From Nitrospirales bacterium (GTDB taxonomy: Bacteria; Nitrospirota; Nitrospiria; Nitrospirales; UBA8639): a stretch of DNA of 50,457 bases. The stretch lies in contig WHTE01000007.1 of the NCBI GenBank assembly GCA_009377845.1, forward strand, positions 1 through 50,457. Reading direction: 5' to 3'. Below, piece after piece: positions 25,165 through 34,521 of this stretch; the stretch's first letter is position 1, and the number at the start of each line of letters is the position of its first letter. The notes under the pieces were generated by a model that saw only the letters and a list, made by a program, of their open reading frames with translations, searched no databases and was not told the origin of the DNA. A program made the translations under genes and the position numbers.

Positions 25165-25944
25165 ATGAAAGTACTGTTTATTGGAGATATTATGGGAGAT
25201 CCCGGGCGTCGAGTGCTCTTAAAGCACCTATCAAAGGTCATTCAGGATCATCATATTGACCTGGTAGTAGGCAATGGTGAAAACGCGGCAGGTGGATTTG
25301 GCATCACTCCCGATATTGCTGAAGAACTCTTTGATTTAGGTCTTTCAGCGATCACGTTAGGCAATCATGCCTGGGATAAACGTGAAGCGTTGGAGTATCT
25401 GCAGAAAGAACATCGCGTGATCCGTCCCGCGAATTATCCCGATGGGGTGCCTGGAAAAGGGACGTGCATTGTCGAAACCGTACATGGAGAACGTTTAGGG
25501 ATTTTGCAACTCATGGGGCGAGTGTTTATGCCCATGGTGGATTGTCCCTTTCGGGTTGCGGAACGCGAACTGGCTCAATTAGCGACGCACGCTCATCATA
25601 TTCTTGTGGATATGCATGCCGAAACCACATCGGAAAAAATGGCCATGGGCTATTTTTTGGACGGCAAAGTTTCCGCGGTCGTGGGAACACATACGCATGT
25701 CCAAACTGCTGACGAACAAATTTTACCCCAGGGGACAGGGTATATAACCGATGTCGGGATGACCGGCCCTGTTCAATCCGTTATTGGGATGAAGCCGAAC
25801 CTGGTCATTCAGAAATTTTTGACACAGCTTCCGCGAAGATTTGAAGTGGCGACCGGGCCTGCTGTCTTGAGCGCGGCGGTTTTGGATCTTAATCCCACAA
25901 CCGGAAAAACCACTCAAATCACGCGTCTTCGTGTGTTTGAGTAA
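25165..25944 (+). CDS. ymdB: YmdB-type metallophosphoesterase (cyclic-nucleotide phosphodiesterase family), 259 aa
   Basis: The family hydrolyses cyclic nucleotides (2',3'- or 3',5'-) in vitro and influences global gene expression in Bacillus; the in vivo role elsewhere is unclear. Metallophosphoesterase signatures are present: FIGDIMGDPGRR at the N-terminus, GNGENAAGG, LGNHAWD, and GTHTHVQTAD near the C-terminus. The length is typical (~260). The ATG at 25165 follows GAAGGA at a good distance; an in-frame TTG at 25153 is less likely. The neighbour rny supports a link to RNA metabolism. Confidence 0.9.
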   Translation: MKVLFIGDIMGDPGRRVLLKHLSKVIQDHHIDLVVGNGENAAGGFGITPDIAEELFDLGLSAITLGNHAWDKREALEYLQKEHRVIRPANYPDGVPGKGTCIVETVHGERLGILQLMGRVFMPMVDCPFRVAERELAQLATHAHHILVDMHAETTSEKMAMGYFLDGKVSAVVGTHTHVQTADEQILPQGTGYITDVGMTGPVQSVIGMKPNLVIQKFLTQLPRRFEVATGPAVLSAAVLDLNPTTGKTTQITRLRVFE

Positions 25945-25952
25945 CTCATCAC

Positions 25953-27296
25953 GTGCCAGGGATTTTTCCTTCTTTGCTCACCGTCTCGGCTCTCACGAGA
26001 CAGATCCGTTCAGCACTCGAACAGAATTTTCCCTCGCTCTGGGTTGAAGGGGAAATTTCTAATCTTCGTTGCCCGTCTTCGGGACACCGGTATTTTACGC
26101 TGAAAGATCAGTCGAGTCAGATCCGGGCTGTGCTCTTTCGAAGTCAAGCTGAAGGGTTGAAGTTTGCCCTTCAGGATGGTTTGGAGGTCTTCGTGTTGGG
26201 ACGTCTTTCCGTATATGAACCACGGGGAGACTATCAATTACTCTTAGAAGCGGTGGAGCCCAAGGGCATTGGAGCGTTGCAATTGGCCTTTATCCAACTG
26301 AAGGTCAAATTGGAAGCCGAAGGGTTATTCGAGTCTTCGGGAAAAAACACGCTTCCGCCGTACCCGCAACGGATTGGGCTGGTGACTTCACCCTTTGGTG
26401 CCGCGATCCATGATCTGCTGACCGTTATGCATCGACGTTGGCCTCTCGTTCAGGTTCTGATTGCTCCGGTGGCGGTGCAGGGTGATGAGGCTGCCGATCA
26501 AATCGCCAGGGCTATTCGGACGCTCAACGAATTAGGCGAATTGGATGTGCTGATTGTGGGACGAGGTGGAGGATCGTCGGAAGATCTATGGGCTTTCAAT
26601 GAAGAAATTGTGGTCAGGGCCATTGCCTCTTCCAGAATACCGGTGGTGTCCGCTGTGGGCCATGAAACCGATGTGACACTTGCGGATTTAGCCGCTGATT
26701 ATCGGGCTCCCACTCCTTCTGCCGCCGCTGAGTTGGTGGTTCCTGATTGCTCGACGGTCAGACATCATCTGGGCCATCATCGAGTAAGGTTGGAGCGGTC
26801 TATGAGGAGTATGATTGCCGCGTGGACAGTCCGCGTCAAGACTCCAACCGGACGATTGCCTGAGCCCAGACTGGTGCTCGGGCAATTCGTGCAACAGGTG
26901 GATGAATTGGAACGGCAACTCTATGTGAGAATGAAGCACTGGTGTCGAAATTTGCAGGTGCGGTTGCTGAGTCACCAGTCTACGATTTGGGAGAGGAATC
27001 CCCTGTTTGAAATTCATCGGCAACAACTGGCTATGGTTGAGCAGGGAACCAGGCTCGTTCGAGGGATGTCAGGGTGTATTCTTGAGAAACGCCACCAATC
27101 AGAGTTGTGGCTGTCTCAGTTGAATCAATTAAGTCCACTCGCAGTCTTAGCCAGAGGATATAGTATTGTTCGCACCCTGCGAGATGGAAAAGTAGTGAAA
27201 AAATCAACAGATGTATCTCCGGGAGAGTCGGTACGCGTCAGACTTCATGAAGGAGAATTGATTTGTCTGGTACAAAGTAATCGTCCTCCGATGTGA
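25953..27296 (+). CDS. xseA: Exodeoxyribonuclease VII large subunit, 447 aa
   Basis: With XseB it degrades single-stranded DNA in both directions to short acid-soluble oligonucleotides. An N-terminal OB-fold (~5-100; LWVEGEISNLRCPSSGHRYFTLKD) binds ssDNA. The catalytic domain contains RIGLVTSPFGAAIHD, VGRGGGSSEDLWAFN and VSAVGHETDVTLADLAAD, all family hallmarks. The C-terminal part is helical, ending with LARGYSIV. The start is GTG at 25953, nine bases after ymdB's stop, and no better ATG is nearby. The small subunit gene follows 113 bp downstream. Confidence 0.95.
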   Translation: MPGIFPSLLTVSALTRQIRSALEQNFPSLWVEGEISNLRCPSSGHRYFTLKDQSSQIRAVLFRSQAEGLKFALQDGLEVFVLGRLSVYEPRGDYQLLLEAVEPKGIGALQLAFIQLKVKLEAEGLFESSGKNTLPPYPQRIGLVTSPFGAAIHDLLTVMHRRWPLVQVLIAPVAVQGDEAADQIARAIRTLNELGELDVLIVGRGGGSSEDLWAFNEEIVVRAIASSRIPVVSAVGHETDVTLADLAADYRAPTPSAAAELVVPDCSTVRHHLGHHRVRLERSMRSMIAAWTVRVKTPTGRLPEPRLVLGQFVQQVDELERQLYVRMKHWCRNLQVRLLSHQSTIWERNPLFEIHRQQLAMVEQGTRLVRGMSGCILEKRHQSELWLSQLNQLSPLAVLARGYSIVRTLRDGKVVKKSTDVSPGESVRVRLHEGELICLVQSNRPPM

Positions 27297-27409
27297 GAAA
27301 TTCCCTTTTGCTTCATACCTCGGCATGGCTATAATGTGCGAGAGAGTGAGGGAACAGGGTCAAGTTATTCTTCTGAGCTGAATGAAAAAATCACATTTGG
27401 ACGATATCC

Positions 27410-27655
27410 ATGGCTGTATTGAAATTTGAAAAGGCGCTGTCCCGCCTGGAAACAATTGTGGCTGAGCTGGAGCGTGGAGAGCTTTCCCTGGATGAATCGT
27501 TGAGGATTTTTGAGGAAGGGGTCAAACTTTCCAAAACCTGCCTGAAAATGCTGGATGACGCAGAACGCAAAGTGGAAATCCTTGTGCAAGACAAGGATGG
27601 AAGGAAGCGTATACAGGCCTTTTCAGTGGAGGATTCCAATTCAACAGAATCCTAG
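27410..27655 (+). CDS. xseB: Exodeoxyribonuclease VII small subunit, 81 aa
   Basis: The short helical subunit that binds along XseA. Typical sequence: KFEKALSRLETIVAELERGELSLDESLRIFEEGVKL, followed by a second helix LKMLDDAERKVEIL, with a short variable tail. The length (81) is normal. The ribosome-binding site before the ATG at 27410 is weak, which may keep its expression tied to xseA. The neighbour tlyA follows 55 bp later; xseA/xseB/tlyA clustering is common. Confidence 0.95.
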   Translation: MAVLKFEKALSRLETIVAELERGELSLDESLRIFEEGVKLSKTCLKMLDDAERKVEILVQDKDGRKRIQAFSVEDSNSTES

Positions 27656-27710
27656 ATCTCCCTTACACAGGGATCTTCGCTAACCAGTGAGAATCGCATT
27701 TCTCTGATTC

Positions 27711-28550
27711 ATGGATATGAAGATTATGAAGGCTGGACAGCCATCGTCCCCGCCACGCAAATCTTCAAAAGAACGGCTGGACTCTCTTGTCGTGACTCAT
27801 GCGCTGGTATCAAGTAGGGAACAGGCCTGTCGCCTCATTCTTGCAGGCCGCGTGAAAGTGGACGGAATCCTTATTGATAAACCGGGAAGGCTTGTGGCGA
27901 AGACTGTTTCGCTGGAACTGACCAAGCCGGAATGGGAATATGCCAGCCGAGCGGGTGAAAAATTAGCTCCAGCCTTAGATGCTTTTTCTGTGTCCTGTTC
28001 AGGCTGTGTGGTCATGGATGTTGGTGCCTCCACCGGGGGGTTTACCGATTGCGTGCTGCAACGTGGCGCCAGCCGGGTCTATGCCATTGACGTGGGGTAT
28101 GGACAGTTGGATTGGCGGTTGAGATCGGATTCTCGAGTCGTGGTGATGGACCGTTTCAATATCCGTAATCTTTGTCCTCAAGATATTCCCGAGCCGGTTG
28201 ATCTGGCTGTTATCGATGTCTCCTTTATTTCACTTCGATTGGTTTTGCCTGTGATCTTGCCTGTCTTACGTGAGCAGGCGCACCTTGTGGCATTGGTCAA
28301 GCCGCAGTTTGAAGTCGGGAAAGGGCAAGTGGGAAAAGGAGGAATTGTGCGTGACGAAAGATTACGTGAGCAGGTGAGGGACCGTTTTGTGGAATATGCC
28401 CGTTGCCTTCAGCTGGACGTCATCGGGGTCATGGATTCGACCCTATTGGGTAAAAAGGGAAACAAGGAGTTGCTGGTGGGTTTAAAAAAGGACGGCAGGA
28501 AGAGCGCTGATAAAAACGAGCCGAATGCTCGCATTACCCCCTTAACCTAA
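27711..28550 (+). CDS. tlyA: TlyA-family rRNA 2'-O-ribose methyltransferase (S4-FtsJ), 279 aa
   Basis: TlyA proteins methylate ribose 2'-OH of 16S and/or 23S rRNA (C1409/C1920 type) and were first named hemolysins. An S4 RNA-binding domain at ~20-80 (RLDSLVVTHALVSSREQACRLILAGRVKVDG) is followed by an FtsJ/RrmJ-like SAM-binding domain at ~90-265 (VMDVGASTGGFTDCVLQRGA; AIDVGYGQLDWRLR; VKPQFEVG). The length is normal. The start is ATG at 27711; in-frame ATGs at 27717 and 27726 are alternatives, and none has a strong ribosome-binding site. Confidence 0.9.
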   Translation: MDMKIMKAGQPSSPPRKSSKERLDSLVVTHALVSSREQACRLILAGRVKVDGILIDKPGRLVAKTVSLELTKPEWEYASRAGEKLAPALDAFSVSCSGCVVMDVGASTGGFTDCVLQRGASRVYAIDVGYGQLDWRLRSDSRVVVMDRFNIRNLCPQDIPEPVDLAVIDVSFISLRLVLPVILPVLREQAHLVALVKPQFEVGKGQVGKGGIVRDERLREQVRDRFVEYARCLQLDVIGVMDSTLLGKKGNKELLVGLKKDGRKSADKNEPNARITPLT

Positions 28551-28574
28551 AAATGCAAAAGGAGAATGAAGTCC

Positions 28575-29510
28575 ATGTCTACTAAAGTTCTGGTGACTGG
28601 GGGAGCCGGATTCATTGGATCTCATCTGGTGGATCGGTTGATTCAAGAAGGGAATCAGGTCATTGTCGTTGATAATCTTTCAACAGGGAAACGAAAAAAT
28701 GTCAACAAAAAAGCCCAATTTTATAAAATGGATATCCAGAGCAAACGGATTGAACGGGTTTTTCGAAATGAGCGCCCCCTCATCGTTGTGCATCTTGCAG
28801 CGCAAATGAATGTTCGCCATTCAACGGAGGATCCCGGGTTTGACGCGCAAGTGAACATCTTGGGGACCATTAATATCTTGGAGCATGCGGTGAAGCACGG
28901 TGTGCGAAAGGTGACCTTTGCGTCGTCGGGTGGCGCGATTTATGGGGAGCAAGAAGTCTTCCCGGCTTCGGAGTCACACCGGACAGATCCTCTTTCCCCC
29001 TATGGAATTAGTAAGTTGGCCGGGGAAAAATATCTGGCCTATTACGCGAGCTCCACCGGCCTCCGGTATGTGGCACTTCGTTTTGGGAATGTCTACGGGC
29101 CCAGACAAGACTCTGAAGGTGAGGCCGGTGTCGTGGCTATTTTCTCGAAACAAATGCTGAATGGTGGCCAGCCTATTGTCAATGGAACCGGAAAGCAGAC
29201 AAGGGATTTTGTCTATGTGGATGATGTGGTGGAAGCCATCATGGTGACCTTGGACGAAGATATTCAGGGGATTTATAATGTGGGGACTGGTCAGGAGACC
29301 ACTGTCAATGAATGTTATGGAATAATCAAGGAATTGACGAAGAGCCAATGCAAAGATTTATATGGAGCGGCAAAGAAAGGCGAACAATTTCGAAGTGTGC
29401 TGGATGTGACGAAGATCAGAGAGAAGTTTGGCTGGGATCCCCAGGTCTCCTTGCAGGAAGGGCTTAACAGGACGGTTGAATTTTTCCAGAGTCCGGGAAT
29501 TAAAACTTAA
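28575..29510 (+). CDS. NAD-dependent sugar-nucleotide epimerase/dehydratase (GalE-like), 311 aa
   Basis: An extended short-chain dehydrogenase fold. The NAD-binding motif is GGAGFIGSHL at the start, then VVDNLSTG, the catalytic Ser in ASSGGAIYG, and YGISK holding the Tyr and Lys. The likely substrate is UDP-glucose/galactose or an N-acetyl or uronate relative, for envelope polysaccharide; the exact one cannot be read from the sequence. The ATG at 28575 is chosen because GGAG lies 10 bases upstream, while the ATG at 28566 is only one base after it. It follows tlyA by 24 bp and may share its transcript. Confidence 0.85.
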   Translation: MSTKVLVTGGAGFIGSHLVDRLIQEGNQVIVVDNLSTGKRKNVNKKAQFYKMDIQSKRIERVFRNERPLIVVHLAAQMNVRHSTEDPGFDAQVNILGTINILEHAVKHGVRKVTFASSGGAIYGEQEVFPASESHRTDPLSPYGISKLAGEKYLAYYASSTGLRYVALRFGNVYGPRQDSEGEAGVVAIFSKQMLNGGQPIVNGTGKQTRDFVYVDDVVEAIMVTLDEDIQGIYNVGTGQETTVNECYGIIKELTKSQCKDLYGAAKKGEQFRSVLDVTKIREKFGWDPQVSLQEGLNRTVEFFQSPGIKT

Positions 29511-29552
29511 GAGATGGTTGTGGTCAGAAAGTTTTTCCTTATGCATCAGCGG

Positions 29553-29873
29553 TTAATACCTGGGGACGGACTGATCGATTTCAATGGACCATGCCTCGAT
29601 GCCCCCAATCAGGTTTTTGACATTCGAGAATCCTTGTTGCAGAAGAAACCCCACGGCGTCGGCACTCCGCATCCCTTTATGACAATACGCGACAATCTCA
29701 GCATTGGGGTCCAACTGTTTCAGGGAATGAGGAATCTGGCCCAGGGGAATCAGCACTGACCCGTCTATTTTGGCCAGCGAATATTCATGGGGTTCCCGCA
29801 CATCCAATAAAAAAACCTGATCGCCTTTATCCATGCGCATTTTTAATTCGCGGACGGTGATGGTGTAACTCAT
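29553..29873 (-). CDS. Single-domain rhodanese-like protein, 106 aa
   Basis: Cytoplasmic sulfurtransferase-type domain: strands FLLDVREPHEY and VAYCHKGMRS with the catalytic Cys at residue 64 in the active-site loop CHKGMR, then GGIEAWS. The loop size is that of a persulfide-carrying rhodanese. The sulfur acceptor is unknown. A good ribosome-binding site GGAGG lies nine bases before the ATG. It is transcribed away from asnS, with a ~110-bp shared upstream region. It is convergent with the epimerase gene. Confidence 0.9.
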   Translation of the reverse strand: MSYTITVRELKMRMDKGDQVFLLDVREPHEYSLAKIDGSVLIPLGQIPHSLKQLDPNAEIVAYCHKGMRSADAVGFLLQQGFSNVKNLIGGIEAWSIEIDQSVPRY

Positions 29874-29984
29874 CTTGAAAGCCTCCTTACGTTCCTAAGT
29901 AACTCCTTAGTAGAAGAAATATCATAGCGGCTGAATTTTCAGAGTGTCAATTTATTCTTCGTGCGAGCGAGAGGGAGCAGGATA

Positions 29985-31286
29985 ATGTCAGAACAGCCGG
30001 TCGTGTCGATTGAACAGATTGCAAGGTTTGAAGGCCAGGATATTACTATCAAAGGGTGGCTCCGCAATCGCCGATCAAGCGGAAAATTGAGCTTTTTGAC
30101 GGTGCGTGATGGCACGGGAGATCTTCAGGCCATTTTAAGCAAGGGAGAGGTGGGAGAAGATCAATTTTCCTTGTGCAGCCAGTTAACCCAGGAGTCTTCA
30201 GTGGTACTCACTGGAAAGCTGCGGAAGGATGCTCGTGCGCCTGGCGGATTCGAACTCGATGTGTCGAGAATTCACGTGATTCAAATTGCGGAACCCTTTC
30301 CGATCCAACCGAAGGAGCATGGGGTTGGATTTTTGATGGAGTATCGGCATCTCTGGTTGCGTTCACGACGCCAGCACGCCATTTTACGAGTCCGCCATGA
30401 AATCATTCGGACCTGTCGGGATTTTTTTGATGAGCGAGGCTTTACTTTAATTGATACGCCCATATTCACTCCCAATGCCTGCGAGGGCACGACGACATTG
30501 TTTCAAACCCAATATTTTGACCAGGTGGCATATTTAGCGCAAAGTGGCCAATTGTATGGAGAAGCGGCTGCTGCGGCATTTGGAAAAATTTACTGTTTTG
30601 GCCCAACCTTTCGTGCCGAAAAATCAAAAACTCGGCGGCACCTCATGGAATTTTGGATGGTTGAACCGGAAATGGCCTTTGCTGAATTACCGGATGCTAT
30701 GCAACTGGCAGAGGAATTGGTCTCTACGGTTATTCAGCGGGTCTTGGAAACTCGTCGAAGCGAATTGGAAATTTTAGAGCGGGATCTTTCTAAATTAGAA
30801 GCCATGGTCATGCCATTTCCAAGAATAACTTATGAAGAAGCCATTGCCCGCCTTCAAAAAAAGGGGGTGGCCATTCAATTCGGTGACGATTTTGGAGGCG
30901 ATGAAGAAACTCATTTAGCGCAAGAATTTGATCGTCCCGTGATCGTTCACCGGTATCCGGCTGCAGCAAAAGCTTTTTATATGGCAAAAGATCCTGAGCG
31001 GCCAGACCTGGCCTTGTGTATGGATATGTTAGCTCCTGAAGGTTATGGAGAAATCATTGGAGGAGGTCAACGAATCCACGATTTAGATGTTTTGCTCGCT
31101 CAAATTCAAGCCTACCATCTTCCTGAAGAGGCCTTTAAGTGGTATGTGGATCTCCGACGGTATGGTACGGTTCCCCATGCGGGGTTTGGAATGGGTATTG
31201 AACGGGTCGTCGCCTGGATTTGTGGGTTGGATCACGTTCGTGAAACCATTCCCTTCCCGAGAATGCTCTACACTTTATATCCGTAA
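29985..31286 (+). CDS. asnS: Asparaginyl-tRNA synthetase, 433 aa
   Basis: Class IIb synthetase charging tRNA-Asn. The N-terminal OB-fold anticodon-binding domain (~10-105; [24 protein letters not shown]) is followed by the catalytic core: motif 2 [17 protein letters not shown] and motif 3 [10 protein letters not shown] near the C-terminus. The [11 protein letters not shown] segment and the SGQLYGEA segment favour AsnRS over AspRS. The ATG at 29985 follows GAGGGAGCAGG; an upstream in-frame GTG at 29961 is less likely. Its 3' end is 207 bp before rsmH, and a separate promoter drives the dcw cluster. Confidence 0.93.
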   Translation: MSEQPVVSIEQIARFEGQDITIKGWLRNRRSSGKLSFLTVRDGTGDLQAILSKGEVGEDQFSLCSQLTQESSVVLTGKLRKDARAPGGFELDVSRIHVIQIAEPFPIQPKEHGVGFLMEYRHLWLRSRRQHAILRVRHEIIRTCRDFFDERGFTLIDTPIFTPNACEGTTTLFQTQYFDQVAYLAQSGQLYGEAAAAAFGKIYCFGPTFRAEKSKTRRHLMEFWMVEPEMAFAELPDAMQLAEELVSTVIQRVLETRRSELEILERDLSKLEAMVMPFPRITYEEAIARLQKKGVAIQFGDDFGGDEETHLAQEFDRPVIVHRYPAAAKAFYMAKDPERPDLALCMDMLAPEGYGEIIGGGQRIHDLDVLLAQIQAYHLPEEAFKWYVDLRRYGTVPHAGFGMGIERVVAWICGLDHVRETIPFPRMLYTLYP

Positions 31287-31402
31287 ATGATAGATCAGTA
31301 ACAGAGCCTTGAAAAGGTAAAGTCATCAAGCCGGTTTCCAAAATTTTTTGACGTTGGCCCTCATTTCTCTCTTTCCCTAGTTTCCCCGGTTTCTGTGAGT
31401 GC

Positions 31403-31430
31403 TTGACATGATTAGTCCTAAATGTATACT
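31403..31430 (+). promoter_or_regulatory. Sigma-70-type promoter of the dcw cluster
   Basis: TTGACA (31403-31408), a perfect -35 box, and TATACT (31425-31430), one mismatch from TATAAT, are separated by 16 bp. Transcription would start near 31437. It lies between asnS and rsmH, as expected for the first gene of the cell-wall/division operon. Confidence 0.8.
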
Positions 31431-31437
31431 GGATGAG

Positions 31438-31462
31438 TGGGAAAAAGTGGGAGAAATTGGAT
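31438..31462 (+). promoter_or_regulatory. Probable MraZ operator (three 10-bp-spaced TGGGN-type repeats)
   Basis: TGGGA at 31438-31442, TGGGA at 31448-31452 and a weaker TGGAT at 31458-31462 lie at exact 10-bp intervals, one helical turn apart. This is the TGGGN-N5-TGGGN-N5-TGGGN pattern known for MraZ binding sites in front of dcw clusters. It starts beside the predicted transcription start, so binding would repress. No mraZ gene is present here. Confidence 0.65.
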
Positions 31463-31493
31463 CAAATGATAAGAAACGCAAGAAACTTAATGA

Positions 31494-32408
31494 ATGAATG
31501 ATGCTCACATACCTGTACTTGTTGAGGAAATATGCGTTTGGCTTAATCCACTGCCAGGTGGAATCTATGTGGATTGTACATTGGGAGCCGGTGGCACTTC
31601 GCTGAAAATACTCGAAAAATTAAAAAATAATGCTCATATTATTGGTTTGGATCGTGATTCTGAAGCCATTGCTTATGCGAAAAAAACATTAAACAAATTT
31701 GGAACATCTGTAAAGATATTCAATGGGAATTTCTCCCACGTTAGAGATTTTGTTCATGAAGCAGGCTATGAGAAGGTCGACGGGATTATTTTTGATTTAG
31801 GGGTGTCCTCATTGCAGTTGGACCAACCAGGGCGGGGGTTTAGTTTTTCTCTCGGGGGTCCCCTGGATATGCGTATGGATCAAACCCAGGGAGCAACAGC
31901 AGCCGATTTAGTGAATTATCTCCCGGAAAAAGAGTTAGCCGATGTGATTTTTGCGTATGGTGAAGAGCGCTATTCCCGTCGAATCGCCCGGGCAATCGTG
32001 CAGGCCAGACAAACCGGTCTTCTTCAGACAACCCAAGCCCTGGTGTCTGTTCTCGAACAGGCTCTTCCCCTCGCCTACAAAAAGGGACGATTGCACTTTG
32101 CCACCAGGACCTTTCAGGCACTTCGCATTCGCGTGAATCGGGAATTGGATTTGCTGGAGCCAGCTCTACGAGATGCGGTTGAACTTTTGAAGGAAGGCGG
32201 ACGAGTCTGCGTGGTGGCATTCCACTCGTTGGAAGATCGTATTGTGAAGCATACGTTCCGTTCAATGGCCGGGGGAGAGCACCCGCAAATTTCATTGCTG
32301 ACCAAAAAGCCCGTCATCCCGAATGAAAAGGAAATTCGAGACAACCCTCGTGCCAGAAGCGCAAAGTTACGTGTGGTCGAGCGCCTCCAGAAAGGAGAAA
32401 CTCCATGA
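31494..32408 (+). CDS. rsmH: 16S rRNA (cytosine-1402-N4)-methyltransferase RsmH (MraW), 304 aa
   Basis: SAM-dependent enzyme that methylates C1402 in the ribosomal P-site. The family features are HIPVLVEEIC at the start, the SAM-binding YVDCTLGAGGTS, GIIFDLGVSSLQLDQPGRGFSF, and FHSLEDRIVK near the C-terminus. The length is normal. The ATG at 31494 lacks a strong ribosome-binding site. It is the first gene of the dcw cluster here, where mraZ would usually precede it. Its stop overlaps ftsL's start (ATGA). Confidence 0.95.
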   Translation: MNDAHIPVLVEEICVWLNPLPGGIYVDCTLGAGGTSLKILEKLKNNAHIIGLDRDSEAIAYAKKTLNKFGTSVKIFNGNFSHVRDFVHEAGYEKVDGIIFDLGVSSLQLDQPGRGFSFSLGGPLDMRMDQTQGATAADLVNYLPEKELADVIFAYGEERYSRRIARAIVQARQTGLLQTTQALVSVLEQALPLAYKKGRLHFATRTFQALRIRVNRELDLLEPALRDAVELLKEGGRVCVVAFHSLEDRIVKHTFRSMAGGEHPQISLLTKKPVIPNEKEIRDNPRARSAKLRVVERLQKGETP

Positions 32409-32752
32409 GAAAAACCGTGTTCCTGGGCATCATGATTATGTTGGGGGTGTGGTGTCTTCTGTATGTGGGGGTCAAGATTGATATGTGGCGTCTGGGGTAT
32501 GCCATTGAAGATTTAGAAACTCAGCGAGCGGCGTTAAAAAAACAGCAGGAAGGGTTGCAGGTTCGGCTATCGGAATTAACGGACCCGCAACGGGTCGCCC
32601 AACGAGCGCAAAGTCAATTGGGACTCATGGTGCCCCAAGAAGGGCAGATTGTCATGGTCTCTCTGGATACGCTGCCCCATCCTGAATCAAATGGAAATTC
32701 TCCTATTCGGTTGGTCCGTGAATTTTCAGATACCGTATTGAGCATTCCGTGA
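32405..32752 (+). CDS. ftsL: Cell division protein FtsL, 115 aa
   Basis: Small bitopic divisome protein that joins FtsB and FtsQ and activates FtsWI. A single transmembrane helix (~4-26) follows a two-residue basic start, then a periplasmic coiled coil (~30-62; IEDLETQRAALKKQQEGLQVRLSEL) and the RVAQRAQSQLGLMVPQ segment typical of FtsL. FtsL is poorly conserved, so the position between rsmH and ftsI is part of the evidence. It overlaps both neighbours by 4 bp. Confidence 0.85.
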   Translation: MRKTVFLGIMIMLGVWCLLYVGVKIDMWRLGYAIEDLETQRAALKKQQEGLQVRLSELTDPQRVAQRAQSQLGLMVPQEGQIVMVSLDTLPHPESNGNSPIRLVREFSDTVLSIP

Positions 32753-34518
32753 AAACGCCATCCCAGGACATTCATCCTGTTTGCAAAATGCGAAGCGGCA
32801 TGGTTTGCTTAGGGCTCCTATTGGGATTCGTCATTATTGGTTGCCGGCTTTTTTACCTGCAGGTCCTTCAAGCTGAGGTTGGGGCTCATCAGGCACAACA
32901 ACAACATCAGAAGACTGTGGTGGTGCAGCCTGACCGTGGTGTGATTGTCGATAGGCAGGGTCATCCCCTGGCTCTCAATGTGGAGGTGGCCTCACTGTAT
33001 GTCAGGCCACCATCCCTGCAAGATCCACAACGAACCGCGCGGTCCTTGGCTCCTATCTTGCAGATGCCGGTCACTCAGTTGCGTGACCTGTTCACGCGGA
33101 ATCAGCCATTCGTGTGGGTCAAACGCAATGTTCCGGAAACCATAGCCAAGAAGTTGGAAGCGATGGATATTCAGGGAATGGGACTGACCAGAGAGCCTCA
33201 TCGTTTTTATCCCAAGGGTGAATTGGTCTCTCATATCGTAGGGTTTGCCGGGATTGATAGTCAGGGTTTGGAAGGGGTGGAGCTTCAATATGAATCCTAT
33301 CTACGGGGTGAAAAGAACCTGGTGAAATACCAACGGGATGCCCTGGGAAGAAAAATTGCCTCTCCCCAAAACCAGGATTCGGCTAATCTGCCGACCGGTT
33401 ACCACCTGACACTGACCGTTGATGAGATTATCCAATTCATTGCGGAGGAAGAATTAGCACAGGCGTTAAAGCGAACCGGCGCCAAATCAGGAAGTATTGT
33501 CATGATGGATCCCTTAACCGGAGCAATCCTGGCGTGGGCGCTTCATCCCACCTTTGATCCGAACCGCTTAGGCCAATTCTCTGCTCAGGATTGGCGAAAT
33601 CGAGCGGTGACGGATCCTTATGAACCGGGATCAACCTTGAAAATTGTGGTGGCGGCCGCTGCGTTAGAAGAACAGGTTATGTCTCCGGACACGCTGATCT
33701 ATGGCGGTGAGGGACAAATGGCGATTGCGGGGACGATCGTCCATGATCCGGCAAAAACCAGTTGGATGACGTTCTCCCAGGCAGTGGCTCATTCGAGCAA
33801 TGTGGGTGTGATCAAAGTTGCGATAGAATTAGGTCAAGATCGCGTCTTTGAGTATTTGAAGGCGTTTGGGTTTGGAGAGAAAACTGATATCGATCTCCCG
33901 GGAGAATCTTCAGGAATTTTACGCGAACCCCACAAATGGAGTGGGCGAAGCTTGTCTTCGATTGCCATGGGACAGGAAATCGCGGTCACTCCCATTCAAA
34001 TGGTCACGGCCATGTCAGTAGTGGCCAATGGTGGTTGGCTGATGACGCCTTATGTGGTTTCTTCGATATTGGATTCCCAAGGGCATGCTATTCTAACCAA
34101 AAATCCACGGCCCAAGCGGCGACCAATCTCTCCTGAAACGGCTGATGCGTTAACCAGGATTCTCGAAAATGCGGTAGAAACGGGAACAGGCAAGCGTGCC
34201 AAACTTGCGGAATATCGAGCTGCGGGAAAAACGGGGACCGCTCAGAAAATTGACCGGGAAAGCGGATCGTACTCCTCTTCGAAAGTAGTTGCCTCGTTTG
34301 TAGGATTTGCACCAGTCGATCAGCCTCGTCTCACTATGTTAGTAGTTATTGACGAACCGAAAATCGGGAATTGGGGTGGGGAAATTGCTGCTCCCGTATT
34401 TCGAAAGGTGGCAGAACGAGTCCTGCCGCATTTGGGGGTCTTGCCTGGTGGATCACCAATCATTCGGACGGCTGCCGCAACATCGGCTATTTTTATACCG
34501 CAGCCCCTTGTGCAATAA
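32749..34518 (+). CDS. ftsI: Septal peptidoglycan transpeptidase FtsI (PBP3), 589 aa
   Basis: Class B penicillin-binding protein that cross-links septal peptidoglycan with FtsW. An N-terminal membrane anchor (~16-37), a pedestal domain with DRGVIVDRQG and the PBP dimerisation region, then the transpeptidase: STLK (S295-K298), SSN (349-351) and KTG (494-496). There are no PASTA domains. The length is normal. The start is GTG at 32749, overlapping ftsL's stop by 4 bp (GTGA). The catalytic Ser is S295. Confidence 0.93.
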   Translation: MKTPSQDIHPVCKMRSGMVCLGLLLGFVIIGCRLFYLQVLQAEVGAHQAQQQHQKTVVVQPDRGVIVDRQGHPLALNVEVASLYVRPPSLQDPQRTARSLAPILQMPVTQLRDLFTRNQPFVWVKRNVPETIAKKLEAMDIQGMGLTREPHRFYPKGELVSHIVGFAGIDSQGLEGVELQYESYLRGEKNLVKYQRDALGRKIASPQNQDSANLPTGYHLTLTVDEIIQFIAEEELAQALKRTGAKSGSIVMMDPLTGAILAWALHPTFDPNRLGQFSAQDWRNRAVTDPYEPGSTLKIVVAAAALEEQVMSPDTLIYGGEGQMAIAGTIVHDPAKTSWMTFSQAVAHSSNVGVIKVAIELGQDRVFEYLKAFGFGEKTDIDLPGESSGILREPHKWSGRSLSSIAMGQEIAVTPIQMVTAMSVVANGGWLMTPYVVSSILDSQGHAILTKNPRPKRRPISPETADALTRILENAVETGTGKRAKLAEYRAAGKTGTAQKIDRESGSYSSSKVVASFVGFAPVDQPRLTMLVVIDEPKIGNWGGEIAAPVFRKVAERVLPHLGVLPGGSPIIRTAAATSAIFIPQPLVQ

Positions 34519-34521
34519 ACT

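Noticed and set aside
31287-31493. A hidden mraZ gene between asnS and rsmH
   Set aside because: Only 207 bp are available, about half of what mraZ (~140-150 codons) needs, and no MraZ-like segment is readable in any frame.
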